Assembly: GCA_018696595.1 (NCBI GenBank)
Contig: JABHQW010000003.1
Location: forward strand, 177,907 to 241,906
Source: Candidatus Woesearchaeota archaeon
GTDB taxonomy: Archaea; Nanobdellota; Nanobdellia; Woesearchaeales; GW2011-AR9
Direction of reading: 5' to 3'
Length of the DNA stretch: 64,000 nucleotides
Shown in pieces: positions 9,814 to 24,509 of this stretch. Position 1 is the first letter of the stretch. Every line of letters starts with the position of its first letter. The position numbers were made by a program, and so were the translations under genes. The notes under the pieces were generated by a model. The model ran no database searches and was not told the origin of the DNA. It saw only the letters and a list, made by a program, of their open reading frames with translations.

Positions 9814-10530
9814 TTACCCTATAGTATAAACCATTTCCTGAATGCCACCAGCATAAGCCTGGTAAGTGATTTCAATAATGTTTAATTTAACCCCACCATA
9901 AGTCAGATTTTCACCCATAGCAACAAAATTACTTTTGTGATCGTCAATGATAATTCTTGCCCCTTCTTCACTCAGAATATAAAGAGTAACATTATGTTCA
10001 ACATCACCAACAGTAATTTGGGTAGTCTCACCAACTTTCAAAAGAAGAGTAGGGTTTTCTGCTTCTTCATCATCATCAACGGGTTCAACAACTTCAACAG
10101 GTTCTGTATAATTCTCTGGCATAGGATTACATTTCCCATCTAAACAACCAAAATCACAATCTTCTTTCTTAATCCAACCACAATCTTCTTTTTTATAACC
10201 TCTACGAGATTCGTCAATACATTTAAATCCAACATCACAAACTTCTGCTGGCTTACAAACACCATCAACACAAGAAGTTTTACAATCTTTTTTATCGCCA
10301 AAAGTACAATCAGAATTCCGATAAACCATTTTATCGCTACTTAGACAAACCCAACCAGCTTGACAATCTCCTGCAACTTCAGTTTCAGATTCTTCATTAG
10401 AATCATTAACCGCATCAACATCAACAGAATCATCAGTTTCATTAGTATCATCTTCAACAGAGTCACAAGAAACAAGTAATAAACTAAAAATAAAAACCAT
10501 AAATAATAAAATTATTTTTTTAATCATCAT
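9814..10530 (-). CDS. Cys-rich lipoprotein
   Basis: Signal peptide with LLVSC lipobox, Asp/Glu linker, Cys-rich repeats. Confidence 0.8.
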   Translation of the reverse strand: MMIKKIILLFMVFIFSLLLVSCDSVEDDTNETDDSVDVDAVNDSNEESETEVAGDCQAGWVCLSSDKMVYRNSDCTFGDKKDCKTSCVDGVCKPAEVCDVGFKCIDESRRGYKKEDCGWIKKEDCDFGCLDGKCNPMPENYTEPVEVVEPVDDDEEAENPTLLLKVGETTQITVGDVEHNVTLYILSEEGARIIIDDHKSNFVAMGENLTYGGVKLNIIEITYQAYAGGIQEMVYTIG

Positions 10531-10606
10531 TAAAACACCCCTTTTAATATTTAAAGTAATATTTTGTCATTTATATTTGTTTTGGAAAAGTTAATTAAAG
10601 AAACCC

Positions 10607-10948
10607 TTGTTCAAACAATTTATGTTTTGTAAAACCTGCGGCTCTTTACTAAGACCAAAAACTACTCCTTACGGAAAATGGATGGCTTGCCCTAATGGGC
10701 ATTCTCAACCAAAACTAAATCAAGAAGACACTAAACTTCAAACCAAAAACACAAACGAAGGAAAATTATTAGAAGTTAATCTAGGAGAGAACCCCTTATC
10801 TGTGCATGACCATATCTGTCCAAGATGTGGACATAACAAAGCAGAACTGATTGAAATTAGTGCAAACTATTCTGACGAAGATAACATTTACAGAATGAAA
10901 TGTGGCAAATGCAGTTTTGTTGTCCAGTTAGAAGGTAAGACCACTTAA
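10607..10948 (+). CDS. RpoM/TFS-like two-zinc-ribbon protein
   Basis: N-terminal CKTCGSLL..CPNGH and C-terminal CPRCGHNKAE..SDEDNIYRMKCGKCSF. Confidence 0.7.
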   Translation: MFKQFMFCKTCGSLLRPKTTPYGKWMACPNGHSQPKLNQEDTKLQTKNTNEGKLLEVNLGENPLSVHDHICPRCGHNKAELIEISANYSDEDNIYRMKCGKCSFVVQLEGKTT

Positions 10949-12426
10949 CCTTTAACATTACCAATTGGAACCAACTTAACAACTTTCTTAGCAATACCTA
11001 ACTGGCTAGATGTTTCCGCAACAATTTCTATATCTTTGTATGCACCACCTGCTTCTTCAGCAAGACCTCTCATGCTAACCCCATGAACATAAATTCCTTT
11101 CTTCAACATGCTTTCTTGTAACTGAGCACCATCAAATTGTCTTTTAGCAGCAGCACGACTCATAATCCGACCAGCACCATGAGCAGTAGAAGCAAAAGTT
11201 TCTTGATCTGCTTTATCGTTACCAACCAAAATGTAAGATCCAGTTTCCATACTTCCTGGAAGAATTACTGGTTGACCAATTTCTTTATATCTGTCAGGCA
11301 ACTCCTCATTCCGAGCAGGACCAAAAGCACGAGTTGCTCCTTTTCTATGTACAACTAACTCTTTCTCTTTACCATCAACAACATGTTTCTCTAATTTAGC
11401 AATATTATGACAAACGTCATACACTAAATTAATCTCGGTTGATTCTCCAAAAATTTTCTTAAAAACTTCTCTAACTCTGTGCATGATAACTTGACGATTA
11501 GCAAATGCCATGTTTGCAGCACAAGCCATAGCAGAATAGTAAGCTTTCCCATCAGGAGAATTCATTGGTGCACAAGCTAGTTCCTTATCCAGAATATTAA
11601 TCCCATATTGTTTCATTACTCCTAAAAATTTACGCATGTAATCTGTTCCAACTTGATGCCCTAAGCCCCGAGAACCACAATGAATCATTAAACAAACTTG
11701 CCCATCCCCAGTAATTCCCATAGTTTTAGCAATTTCCGGATCAAGAATATTTTCTTCTTTAACTTCTTGAATTTCTAAAAAATGATTACCCGAACCAAGA
11801 GTTCCAACTTGATCAAATCCTCTTTTGATTGCTTTATCAGAAACATCTACAGGATTAGCGCCAGGTAATTTACCGCTACTTTCAGTATTAGCAACATCAT
11901 CTTCTGTAGCATAACCATTTTCTAAACACCACTGAGATCCTTTAATTAAAACTTGTTTGAATTCTTCTTTAGTAACTTTTACAAAACCAGTACAGCCAAC
12001 ACCTGCTGGAACTTCTTTGAAAAGTGTGTCAACTAATTCTTTAATTTTTGGTTTAACTTGATCAACAGTAAGGTTTGTGGTAACTAAACGAACTCCACAA
12101 TTAATATCAAATCCAACACCGCCAGGAGAAATCACTCCACCTTCTTCTGGATCAAAAGCAGCTACGCCGCCAATGGGGAAACCGTATCCCCAATGTCCGT
12201 CTGCCATACAAGCAGCATACTTTTGAATACCTGGAAGAGAAGCAACATTTGCCAGTTGATCAAAAACTCCACGATCCATTGAATCTAAAAGAACTTTGTT
12301 AGCGTAAACTCTACCTGGAACATTCATCCCTTGTTTATATGAAGTAGGCAATTCCCAAATATTATCTTCAATTTTCTTTATACATTCTGGTGGACCCATT
12401 TTAATTTCTTTTTTATGACCATTCAT
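10945..12426 (-). CDS. rtcB: tRNA-splicing ligase RtcB
   Basis: GHWGYGFPIGGVAAFDPEEGGVISPGGVGFDINCGVRL, HCGSRGLGHQVG, GSMETGSYIL; no intein seen. Confidence 0.97.
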   Translation of the reverse strand: MNGHKKEIKMGPPECIKKIEDNIWELPTSYKQGMNVPGRVYANKVLLDSMDRGVFDQLANVASLPGIQKYAACMADGHWGYGFPIGGVAAFDPEEGGVISPGGVGFDINCGVRLVTTNLTVDQVKPKIKELVDTLFKEVPAGVGCTGFVKVTKEEFKQVLIKGSQWCLENGYATEDDVANTESSGKLPGANPVDVSDKAIKRGFDQVGTLGSGNHFLEIQEVKEENILDPEIAKTMGITGDGQVCLMIHCGSRGLGHQVGTDYMRKFLGVMKQYGINILDKELACAPMNSPDGKAYYSAMACAANMAFANRQVIMHRVREVFKKIFGESTEINLVYDVCHNIAKLEKHVVDGKEKELVVHRKGATRAFGPARNEELPDRYKEIGQPVILPGSMETGSYILVGNDKADQETFASTAHGAGRIMSRAAAKRQFDGAQLQESMLKKGIYVHGVSMRGLAEEAGGAYKDIEIVAETSSQLGIAKKVVKLVPIGNVKG

Positions 12427-12493
12427 TTTAATTACCTCAATATTAGTATAGTATCAATTAACAGAAAATCAGCATAATCTTATTTAAAAGTTT

Positions 12494-12970
12494 CTAACTA
12501 AAAAACATCCCTATCCAAGTACCAACAAAATGAGTAATAACAATAACAATAACAGCAATAAATAAATGTTCAGCAATCATTTTCCAAGGACTTCTTTTAT
12601 TTTTCCAAGCCAAGTAATAATTTAACACAACTAACAAAAACATACCCCAAATAATTGCAACAATCATTGCAGTAAACAATTCAAATAACAACACAGGAAT
12701 AATAAAAGTTAACGCAAAAACTAATTTAGTAAAAAAAGTAGCAAAAGTTGATTCCCAGACTTCTTTATGAGTTTTACGATGATCTGATTCCTCAGACATA
12801 TGAATACCTAAGGCATCAGAAAAAGCATCAGCAATTGCAATGGTTAAGATTCCACCAAGAACAACTAATTTGGAACTTGTTCCGGCATTTAGGCCAACCA
12901 TTAAACCAAGAGTAGTAATAACTCCAGAAGTTAAACCAAAACTAAAACCTGTCCTCATTGAGCTTTTCAT
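12494..12970 (-). CDS. VIT1/CCC1-like membrane protein
   Basis: GFSFGLTSGVITTLGLMVGL..AIADAFSDALGIHMSEESD. Confidence 0.65.
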   Translation of the reverse strand: MKSSMRTGFSFGLTSGVITTLGLMVGLNAGTSSKLVVLGGILTIAIADAFSDALGIHMSEESDHRKTHKEVWESTFATFFTKLVFALTFIIPVLLFELFTAMIVAIIWGMFLLVVLNYYLAWKNKRSPWKMIAEHLFIAVIVIVITHFVGTWIGMFFS

Positions 12971-13067
12971 GAAATAAAAGGAAAATTTTAAGGTTTATAA
13001 TATTTTGGTTGTTATTATGCCCACCTAATTCCACAAATCTTTTAAAACCAACCACAAAAAAGCAAAT

Positions 13068-13349
13068 ATGTATAACCCATTAGCAAAAGAGCATCCAGCC
13101 GAAGTATTTAAGACCTATATCAGCCACAAAGCGGACGAGTTAGGAAGACAGTTAGCAGAACCATTAGCCAAAGCAGTGGGAACAACAGCAACTGCCTACG
13201 CTATGTTAGCATCTCCTTTAATAATTGCTTCTGGATTAATTAATGGTTCAGATAAACCGGTAGAATTATTAGACAAAACAGTAGTCGTTCCTTTTAATGT
13301 ACTTGAAAGTTTAGAAGGAAAATTAAGAGATTATTTTACTCGCCCATAA
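13068..13349 (+). CDS. Hypothetical protein (93 aa)
   Basis: ORF with TATA-like cttttaaaac upstream. Confidence 0.6.
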   Translation: MYNPLAKEHPAEVFKTYISHKADELGRQLAEPLAKAVGTTATAYAMLASPLIIASGLINGSDKPVELLDKTVVVPFNVLESLEGKLRDYFTRP

Positions 13350-13717
13350 ATATCTTCATAACGAATAATATCATCTTCTTTATACTCACCTTTAGAAACT
13401 TCTAAAACAAAAGCAGAACCTTCACCAGTACTTTTCATTGTGTGCACATGCTTAACAGGAATAAAAATATTATCTCCAGCAGATAAATTAAATGTTTCTA
13501 AGTTCTTTTTAATAACATCAAGACCCTCATGAACCGGTCCACGTAAAACTTCAATTTTACCAGAAATAACGTACCATGATTCTTCACGATAATTGTGGCT
13601 TTGTAAAGAAAGTTGTCCAGAAACTTCAAGAATTTTAACAGAGCATTGTTCATTATCAGCAAATAAAGTATAATTACCCCACGGCCGTTTCTCAGAATAA
13701 AAATCTTTGTCTTTCAT
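13331..13717 (-). CDS. Cupin, mannose-6-phosphate isomerase type II-like
   Basis: EKRPWGNYTLFADNEQCSVKILEVSGQLSLQSHNYREESWYVISG. Confidence 0.88.
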   Translation of the reverse strand: MKDKDFYSEKRPWGNYTLFADNEQCSVKILEVSGQLSLQSHNYREESWYVISGKIEVLRGPVHEGLDVIKKNLETFNLSAGDNIFIPVKHVHTMKSTGEGSAFVLEVSKGEYKEDDIIRYEDIYGRVK

Positions 13718-13822
13718 TGATTAAAGAACGTAGTAATCATTTATTAATTTTGTTTAATTGAATTCTCTAATTAAGTACAATATATACATAACTATTATAA
13801 AACCATCAAGTAAAAACACCCT

Positions 13823-14419
13823 ATGCTTAGTAAAACTGAAATAAAGCGACAATTGTTTCATTTAGCCTTAGGTTTAGCACTAGCGGGATTATACTATTTA
13901 GACATTATCGGCCCCTTAACCATGTTCTTAGGAATAATTTGCGGTGGCCTATTAAGTTTCATTAGTAAAAGAGTAGATATACCAATCTTCAGCACTTTCT
14001 TGGATCACTTTGAAAGAAAAGAAGTTAGAAAAAAATTTCCAGGAAAAGGAATGATTTTTTATTTTATTGGAACATTATTTGTAATGCAACTTTTTGAGAA
14101 AGATATTGCTTTAGCAGCAATTATGGTTCTTGCTTTCGGAGATTCAGTAAGTCACATGTTTGGAGCAAAGTTTGGAAAGATAAAAAATATTATTAGTGGT
14201 GACAGTAAAAAACTTTTAGAAGGAACTTTTGCTGGAACTGTTGCAGGAGCTTTATCAGCAGCATTATTTGTGCCATTTCCAGAAGCGTTCCTAGGAGCTT
14301 TAGCAGCAATGATCTTTGAAGTATTCAAAATTGATTTCAATGATAAAACGCTTGACGACAATATTGTTGTACCGCTGATTGCAGGAACAGTAATGTTTCT
14401 GATTCGAACTTATTTGTAA
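13823..14419 (+). CDS. Polyprenol/diacylglycerol kinase or phosphatidate cytidylyltransferase-like membrane protein
   Basis: EIKRQLFHLALGLALAGLYY..FGDSVSHMFGAKFGK..KLLEGTFAGTVAG. Confidence 0.75.
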   Translation: MLSKTEIKRQLFHLALGLALAGLYYLDIIGPLTMFLGIICGGLLSFISKRVDIPIFSTFLDHFERKEVRKKFPGKGMIFYFIGTLFVMQLFEKDIALAAIMVLAFGDSVSHMFGAKFGKIKNIISGDSKKLLEGTFAGTVAGALSAALFVPFPEAFLGALAAMIFEVFKIDFNDKTLDDNIVVPLIAGTVMFLIRTYL

Positions 14420-14512
14420 AAAATTATAACTTAATTATCCCTTAAACCACCACAATTCTTTTAAACAAACAATTCTTACAAACTAACATCATATCCAAAG
14501 AGGTGTTTTAAA

Positions 14513-15064
14513 ATGTGTAATGATTGTGAAGAACATAAAAAAGATAAAAAGTGTTGTGAAGAAAATAAAGAAGAATGTTGCGAAGAAAAAACAGAGCAAT
14601 GTTGTAACGAAAAGAAAGATTGCTGTTCTGAAGAAAATAAAGAATGTTGTGAAGAAAGTCCTTCTGCCGAAGAAATTATTGAAGAAGTAAAAAGAGAAGA
14701 CGAACAAGAAGAAGCAAAAGAACAACCTAAAGCTTACCCTGCTGAAGAGCAAGGAATAACAGAAGAAACAACTGAAACAACTGACATCAAAGAAGAGATG
14801 GACATGGGTGAAAGAGATGAAAATCTTGATACAGAAGTAGGCCGAGAAAAACAAGTTGAAGATGATGAAATCAATCCAGAAGAAGCAGGTTTCATGCAAG
14901 GAGAATCTGGAGCTGGTCAACTTGGAAAAGATGCTCTTACTGGAGAACCTTTAATGGATATTGAAGATGTTGTTGAAACAGAAATTGATGGCCAGATGTA
15001 CAGGTTTGTAAATCAAGAAAACGCTGAAGAGTTCCGAAAGAAGAAAGAAAAAGAGAACCAATAG
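14513..15064 (+). CDS. Cys-Cys/Glu repeat protein with acidic linker and C-terminal module
   Basis: KKCCEENKEECCEEKTEQCCNEKKDCCSEENKECCEE then acidic tract and IDGQMYRFVNQENAEEFRKK; GAGGTG SD upstream. Confidence 0.75.
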   Translation: MCNDCEEHKKDKKCCEENKEECCEEKTEQCCNEKKDCCSEENKECCEESPSAEEIIEEVKREDEQEEAKEQPKAYPAEEQGITEETTETTDIKEEMDMGERDENLDTEVGREKQVEDDEINPEEAGFMQGESGAGQLGKDALTGEPLMDIEDVVETEIDGQMYRFVNQENAEEFRKKKEKENQ

Positions 15065-15139
15065 CTTTCTTATTTTTTTATTTATCTTTATTTCTATTAC
15101 ATAAACCATTATATACTTCTAAGCTAAAAAGTCATTAAA

Positions 15140-16261
15140 TTGCCAATTTTACAACCATTGTATGAAGATGTACAAGTAGAAACATTTCAAGGAAAATATC
15201 AAGTCCAACTAGAAATTCTTCCAGAATCCACATTAACAAGAGATGACATTCAAAGAGTCTTAGAATTAGCTTCTTGGAGAAAAGACCCAAATACAGAACC
15301 AGTTAGTTATGAAGGGGGCAGAGGTATATTAGTTCCAAGAAAAGAACCAATAACAATTCAAGATCAAAAATTAGAAACATTGTTAATTAGCGGAATTGGT
15401 TATCGTAAGATGTTAGTTGATGATTCTGGAAATGCAAGTGTTGAAGAAGATATTTTTTATCCGCCATCAACAGAAAATTTTATGGATGGTCTTCCAAAAG
15501 GATTGATTGGCTATAGTTACGCCAAAGGAGAAGAAATCGTTGATGAATTTGATGGATATTCCCCGTTAGGAACATACACGACAGAAACATTAAAAGAAAA
15601 GATTGAACAAACAAGATTAGCATCGGGCTTAGGGTTAACCAAACTGATTGTCCCCCCAATTGAAGCATATGGAAGATTTGTTAATGAAGAATTACAAAAT
15701 GATTCTGGAAACTTTGGGTTCTTAGTTTTTTCGGTTCCAGAGAATAACAAAAGATTCAGGGAAAGATTAAGGAACATAATTTGTAGTGGTAAAGAAGATA
15801 ACACCATATTGAATCACGTTCTTCAATCTATGCAATCATTCATTTCGGTCATTTATCCGGGACTGTATGAATTACATTGGAAGGGTTATGCTCATGGATC
15901 AACTCATTTATCCAATTGGTATTCAGAAAATAAAGCCATACTCAGCGATTGGGAAACAACACAAAAGTTAGATGGAAATAGAATAGATAATGCATTAAAC
16001 TGTTTAATTGATTTTCACAGACCAATTGTAGAGATGTGCCACCTTATTAAAGACTTTGAAATTGATCAAGAACTATTAGAAAAAATTGAAGAGGCAATAT
16101 TTTATGATGCGATTGAAAATTATTGTCCCGAAAGATATCCTGGATTCAATCTTGATCCCAGAAAAATAGATTTAAGAGACAAAGATTCAAAAACAAGACC
16201 AGAGTTAATTGAATGGATGAAGCAATGTATGGAAACAGAATTATCACTAAAAATTGTATAG
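15140..16261 (+). CDS. Hypothetical protein with APH/kinase-like HG..H..N and DWE motifs
   Basis: 373-aa ORF from TTG start; YAHGSTHLSNWYSENKAILSDWETTQ. Confidence 0.7.
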   Translation: MPILQPLYEDVQVETFQGKYQVQLEILPESTLTRDDIQRVLELASWRKDPNTEPVSYEGGRGILVPRKEPITIQDQKLETLLISGIGYRKMLVDDSGNASVEEDIFYPPSTENFMDGLPKGLIGYSYAKGEEIVDEFDGYSPLGTYTTETLKEKIEQTRLASGLGLTKLIVPPIEAYGRFVNEELQNDSGNFGFLVFSVPENNKRFRERLRNIICSGKEDNTILNHVLQSMQSFISVIYPGLYELHWKGYAHGSTHLSNWYSENKAILSDWETTQKLDGNRIDNALNCLIDFHRPIVEMCHLIKDFEIDQELLEKIEEAIFYDAIENYCPERYPGFNLDPRKIDLRDKDSKTRPELIEWMKQCMETELSLKIV

Positions 16262-16394
16262 CTAAAGCTACTTTAAATATTTATAATAAAAATGATTTAA
16301 CATTAAAACATAGCTAACGCTAAGTATAAATTTCTTTCAATCTAAACAACATAGCTAAAGCTATTCTAAAATTAAAAAAAAGAAAAAAATGAAA

Positions 16395-19365
<2,971 letters not shown>

Positions 19366-19522
19366 TCTTTGTGTATGGCTCATCAATATGATGTAATTTC
19401 GTGATGGAATTGTGAAACTCTCACTCCATCATATCTTAACCAATAACCGCCAAGAATTAAAATTCTTGAAGATTTATGTTTTGTGCCCTAAAAAAACTCA
19501 ATGGATTTTCAGGAACACAAAA

Positions 19523-19598
19523 TGGACCCGTCGGGATTCGAACCCGAGGCCTCCTCCTTGCAAGGGAGGCGCTCTAATCCGGACTGAGCTACGGGCCC
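19523..19598 (-). tRNA. tRNA-Ala (UGC anticodon)
   Basis: GGGCCCGTAGCTCAG..CTTGCAA..GGTTCGAATCCCGACGGGTCCA, 76 nt, G3:U70 identity pair; located between 16S and 23S. Confidence 0.97.
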
Positions 19599-19640
19599 GG
19601 TAATGATTTTACATATGTTCTTTTTTTATAAAAAAAAAAA

Positions 19641-21209
<1,569 letters not shown>

Positions 21210-21642
21210 TTTCGTTTTTATTTTACATCCCTAGAATACATTATTGGTCACTTTAAAGCTACTTATTTGGAATTGTCAAAATTTCATCGTCCAAAATTAA
21301 TTGGATCACCTATTTCATACTCAATATTAGTTGAGTACACATGTGTTTCTCTTCTAGAAAAGAGGGTGTTTATAAAGCTTTCTGAAAAAAGCCCTTAATC
21401 TTGCTTAAATGGAGTTAGAAATCACCAAAAATGGTGCTTTTTTCAATAAAAAAATAAAAAATGAGTTACAATAAATTTTTGTTTTTTATCCTCATACAAT
21501 TATCTTTTTCTTTAATCTTCTCGTCGTAAAGTTTAATCCAAACTAATAAAGTTATCCTAAACGACTAAAGAACCAAAGAAAAAAATGACTAAATTGTCCC
21601 ATACCCACAAGATTTAAATACCCCTGAATTTTACTTTTTTCC

Positions 21643-22671
21643 ATGCTAACAAATAAAGAAGTCAAATATTTGAGGGAAGAGTTAGCCAATGCTAAGAACC
21701 CATTATTCTTCTATGATGATGATCCGGATGGTATTTGTTCATTTGTTCTGTTATACAAAATCCATAGAGAAGGAAGAGGAATAATAGTTAAAGCATCACC
21801 AAAACTAGATTCAAGATTAACCCATAAAGTTCAGGAAAACTCGCCAGATAAAATATTTATTTTAGACATACCTATTACTAGTCAAGAATTTATTGACCAA
21901 GCAAAAACACCAGTCTATTATATAGACCATCACGAACCATTAGAATTAAACAAAGTCAAATATTATAATCCCCGAATTAAAAATCCAAGTGCATACATTC
22001 CCACAACAAGAATGTGTTATCAAATTAGTGGAGATAAAAACAATCTTTGGATTGCAACCGTTGGTTGTTTAGCAGATTGGCACATGCCAGATTTTATTGA
22101 TGAATTTATTAAAGAATATCCTCAACTATTAGATAAAAACAAAGATTTGAATTATGCTGTGTACCACCAACCTGTTGGAAAATTAGTAAGAATATTTTCA
22201 TTCTTACTGAAAGGGCCAACGTCTGATGTGAGAAAGTCAATAAAAATCCTGACCCGAATTAAAACACCTTTTGAAATACTTAACCAAGAAACTTCACAAG
22301 GAAAATTTCTTTATCGTCGTTTTGAAAAAATTAATCAACAGTATGAAGATTTAGTAGCAGAAGCAAAGAAAAAAGCAACCCGGAGCAAATTGTTATTATT
22401 TTATTATTCAGAAAACAAATGGTCATTCACAGCAGACTTAGCTAATGAGTTAGTTAACCTCTTTCCAAAAAAAGTTATAATTATTGCCAGAAATAAATCA
22501 GGAGAGATGAAATGTAGTGTCAGAGCAACAAGAAACATCAGAGACCCCCTCCAAAAAGCTTTAGTTGGAATCCAAGGCCGCGGTGGAGGACACGAAAACG
22601 CTTGCGGCACAGTAATCAAAGAAGAAGATTGGGAACAGTTCTTGAAAAACTTCAAAAGGGAAATTAAATGA
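21643..22671 (+). CDS. DHH-family phosphoesterase (archaeal RecJ-like)
   Basis: FFYDDDPDGICS, YYIDHHEP, CLADWHMPD, GRGGGHENACG. Confidence 0.92.
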   Translation: MLTNKEVKYLREELANAKNPLFFYDDDPDGICSFVLLYKIHREGRGIIVKASPKLDSRLTHKVQENSPDKIFILDIPITSQEFIDQAKTPVYYIDHHEPLELNKVKYYNPRIKNPSAYIPTTRMCYQISGDKNNLWIATVGCLADWHMPDFIDEFIKEYPQLLDKNKDLNYAVYHQPVGKLVRIFSFLLKGPTSDVRKSIKILTRIKTPFEILNQETSQGKFLYRRFEKINQQYEDLVAEAKKKATRSKLLLFYYSENKWSFTADLANELVNLFPKKVIIIARNKSGEMKCSVRATRNIRDPLQKALVGIQGRGGGHENACGTVIKEEDWEQFLKNFKREIK

Positions 22672-23072
22672 ATTTCATTTTGGAAATTTTAATGTTATTG
22701 TTTGCTTGTACTGGAATAATCTTTGGAGTTATATTAGCAATGATCGCGCCCGAAGAGTTGAGTTCTGGAAAAAAGTATTTTTTATTAATGAAAAGAGTTT
22801 TGTTTATAATTCTCTTTTTCTTTGTGAACTATTTATTATACATTGCTGAGAATTATGTTTTAATTATAGTGTTTAGTATATTAGCAATAATCTTGTTTGT
22901 AATTGAATTAACTATTTGGAAAAAAGCTTATGAAATTGCTAATTATGTTATATTCTTAATACCTTACTTTTTTGTTCTTGGAAGCAATAATAAAATGATT
23001 TTAGCAACAATGATATTTATTTATGGATTACCAACAGGAACACTAATTAAGAGAAAGTTAGAAAATGTCTAA
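22668..23072 (+). CDS. Membrane protein
   Basis: Four hydrophobic segments; ATGA overlap with upstream gene. Confidence 0.7.
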   Translation: MNFILEILMLLFACTGIIFGVILAMIAPEELSSGKKYFLLMKRVLFIILFFFVNYLLYIAENYVLIIVFSILAIILFVIELTIWKKAYEIANYVIFLIPYFFVLGSNNKMILATMIFIYGLPTGTLIKRKLENV

Positions 23073-23712
23073 GACAGATTTAGAAGAAAAGATTAAAGAA
23101 AAAGTTTCCAGTTTGTTAGAAGAAACCATGGAAAAGCATTGGGGTATTACAATTCCCAAAATCGAAGAAGATTTAAGTGGGAAATTAAGCCATCCTCAAC
23201 TGAATATTTATGTTCCTTTAAATTTAAGTTTTTCCGCTGCAAAGAAATTCTTCAAAGCAGAGTTTCTAAAAAGAGAATTGAGATTGCATAAAGGCAACAT
23301 TTCACAATTAGCTAAAGTATTAGGTATCGATCGAAGAAGCGTACATCGAGTAATTAAAGATTTGGGTGTTGATGTAGAAAAATTGAGGAAAGAAATCCAA
23401 TCAATCGAAGATTCTCAGACTGGTTTTGTTGATCACGCAATTCGTTCAACTCTTGACCAATATAAAGAAGTAATCCAGCCACAAAAAATGGAAAAGATGT
23501 ATGAAGAAGTTCATGAACTTTCTAGAAACATTGCCAAGATTCTTCCGCACCAAGAACTAAGTTGGAAAGAAGCTGAGAAAGAGTTTGAGAGACAGTTTTT
23601 GAGTGAAGCACTTAAAGAAAGTAAAGGTGTTGTTACAAAAGCAGCTTCTAAGTTAAAAATTCGGGTAGAGACTTTACATCGGAAGATTAAAAGGTTAGGA
23701 TTGGAGAGATGA
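23065..23712 (+). CDS. Protein with two Fis-type helix-turn-helix segments
   Basis: LRLHKGNISQLAKVLGIDRRSVHRVIKDLG and ALKESKGVVTKAASKLKIRVETLHRKIKRLG. Confidence 0.8.
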   Translation: MSKTDLEEKIKEKVSSLLEETMEKHWGITIPKIEEDLSGKLSHPQLNIYVPLNLSFSAAKKFFKAEFLKRELRLHKGNISQLAKVLGIDRRSVHRVIKDLGVDVEKLRKEIQSIEDSQTGFVDHAIRSTLDQYKEVIQPQKMEKMYEEVHELSRNIAKILPHQELSWKEAEKEFERQFLSEALKESKGVVTKAASKLKIRVETLHRKIKRLGLER

Positions 23713-23788
23713 GTAGACTCTATCACCAAAAACTTTAATAAGCATTACAAAATCATAAATTAACATTAAAAGGGGATGAGGTAGCAAG

Positions 23789-24427
23789 ATGGTTAAAAAA
23801 TTTTTAAAAAATCTATTCAGTAAGCTTAAATTCAATCCATTTGCAAGAAAAAGCCATGTTAAATTAGGATTATATGGGCCACCGAATGGAGGAAAATCAA
23901 CATTAGCTAATCGGGTTTGTCTGGATTGGTTAGGTGAAGAAATGTCTTCTGTTTCACATATTGCTCACGAAACTAGAGAGATCAAGATTAAAGAGCAAGT
24001 AAACATTAAAAATAAGAAAGGGAAAGAATTAACTTTTTCTCTTGTTGACACTCCTGGAATCGCAACAAAGATTGATTATGAAGATTTCTTAAAAAGAGGG
24101 ATGAAAAAGAAAGAAGCTAAAGCTCGAGCTAAAGAAGCAACTAAAGGAGTTATTGATTCAATTAAATGGCTTGATGAAATGGAATGTGTAGTTGTGGTTT
24201 TAGATGCAACAAAAGATCCATATTCACAAGTTAACATTACAATCATTGGAAACTTACAAGCAAGAAATATTCCAGTATTAATCGCTGCCAATAAAATTGA
24301 TCTTAAAAGAGCTAACATGGATGTCATTAAAGCAGCATTTCCACAATATGAAATTGTTGGAGTTTCTGCAAAATATGGCAAAAATTTAGAAGAGTTTTAT
24401 GAACAGCTGTTTAAGGTAGCAAAGTAA
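23789..24427 (+). CDS. Era-like GTPase
   Basis: GPPNGGKST (G1), DTPG (G3), NKID (G4), SAK (G5). Confidence 0.92.
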   Translation: MVKKFLKNLFSKLKFNPFARKSHVKLGLYGPPNGGKSTLANRVCLDWLGEEMSSVSHIAHETREIKIKEQVNIKNKKGKELTFSLVDTPGIATKIDYEDFLKRGMKKKEAKARAKEATKGVIDSIKWLDEMECVVVVLDATKDPYSQVNITIIGNLQARNIPVLIAANKIDLKRANMDVIKAAFPQYEIVGVSAKYGKNLEEFYEQLFKVAK

Positions 24428-24509
24428 AATACATGATAGATTATATATAATAAAAAACAAGATTTAAAAAGTGTAAAGATTTACTAAATAAGAAAGAGGT
24501 TAAGAAAAG

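Noticed and set aside
10945-12426. Intein in RtcB
   Set aside because: ORF length and uninterrupted motifs show no intein
14489-14920. 143-aa Phe-rich minus-strand ORF
   Set aside because: Antisense of the Cys/Glu repeat gene 14513-15064
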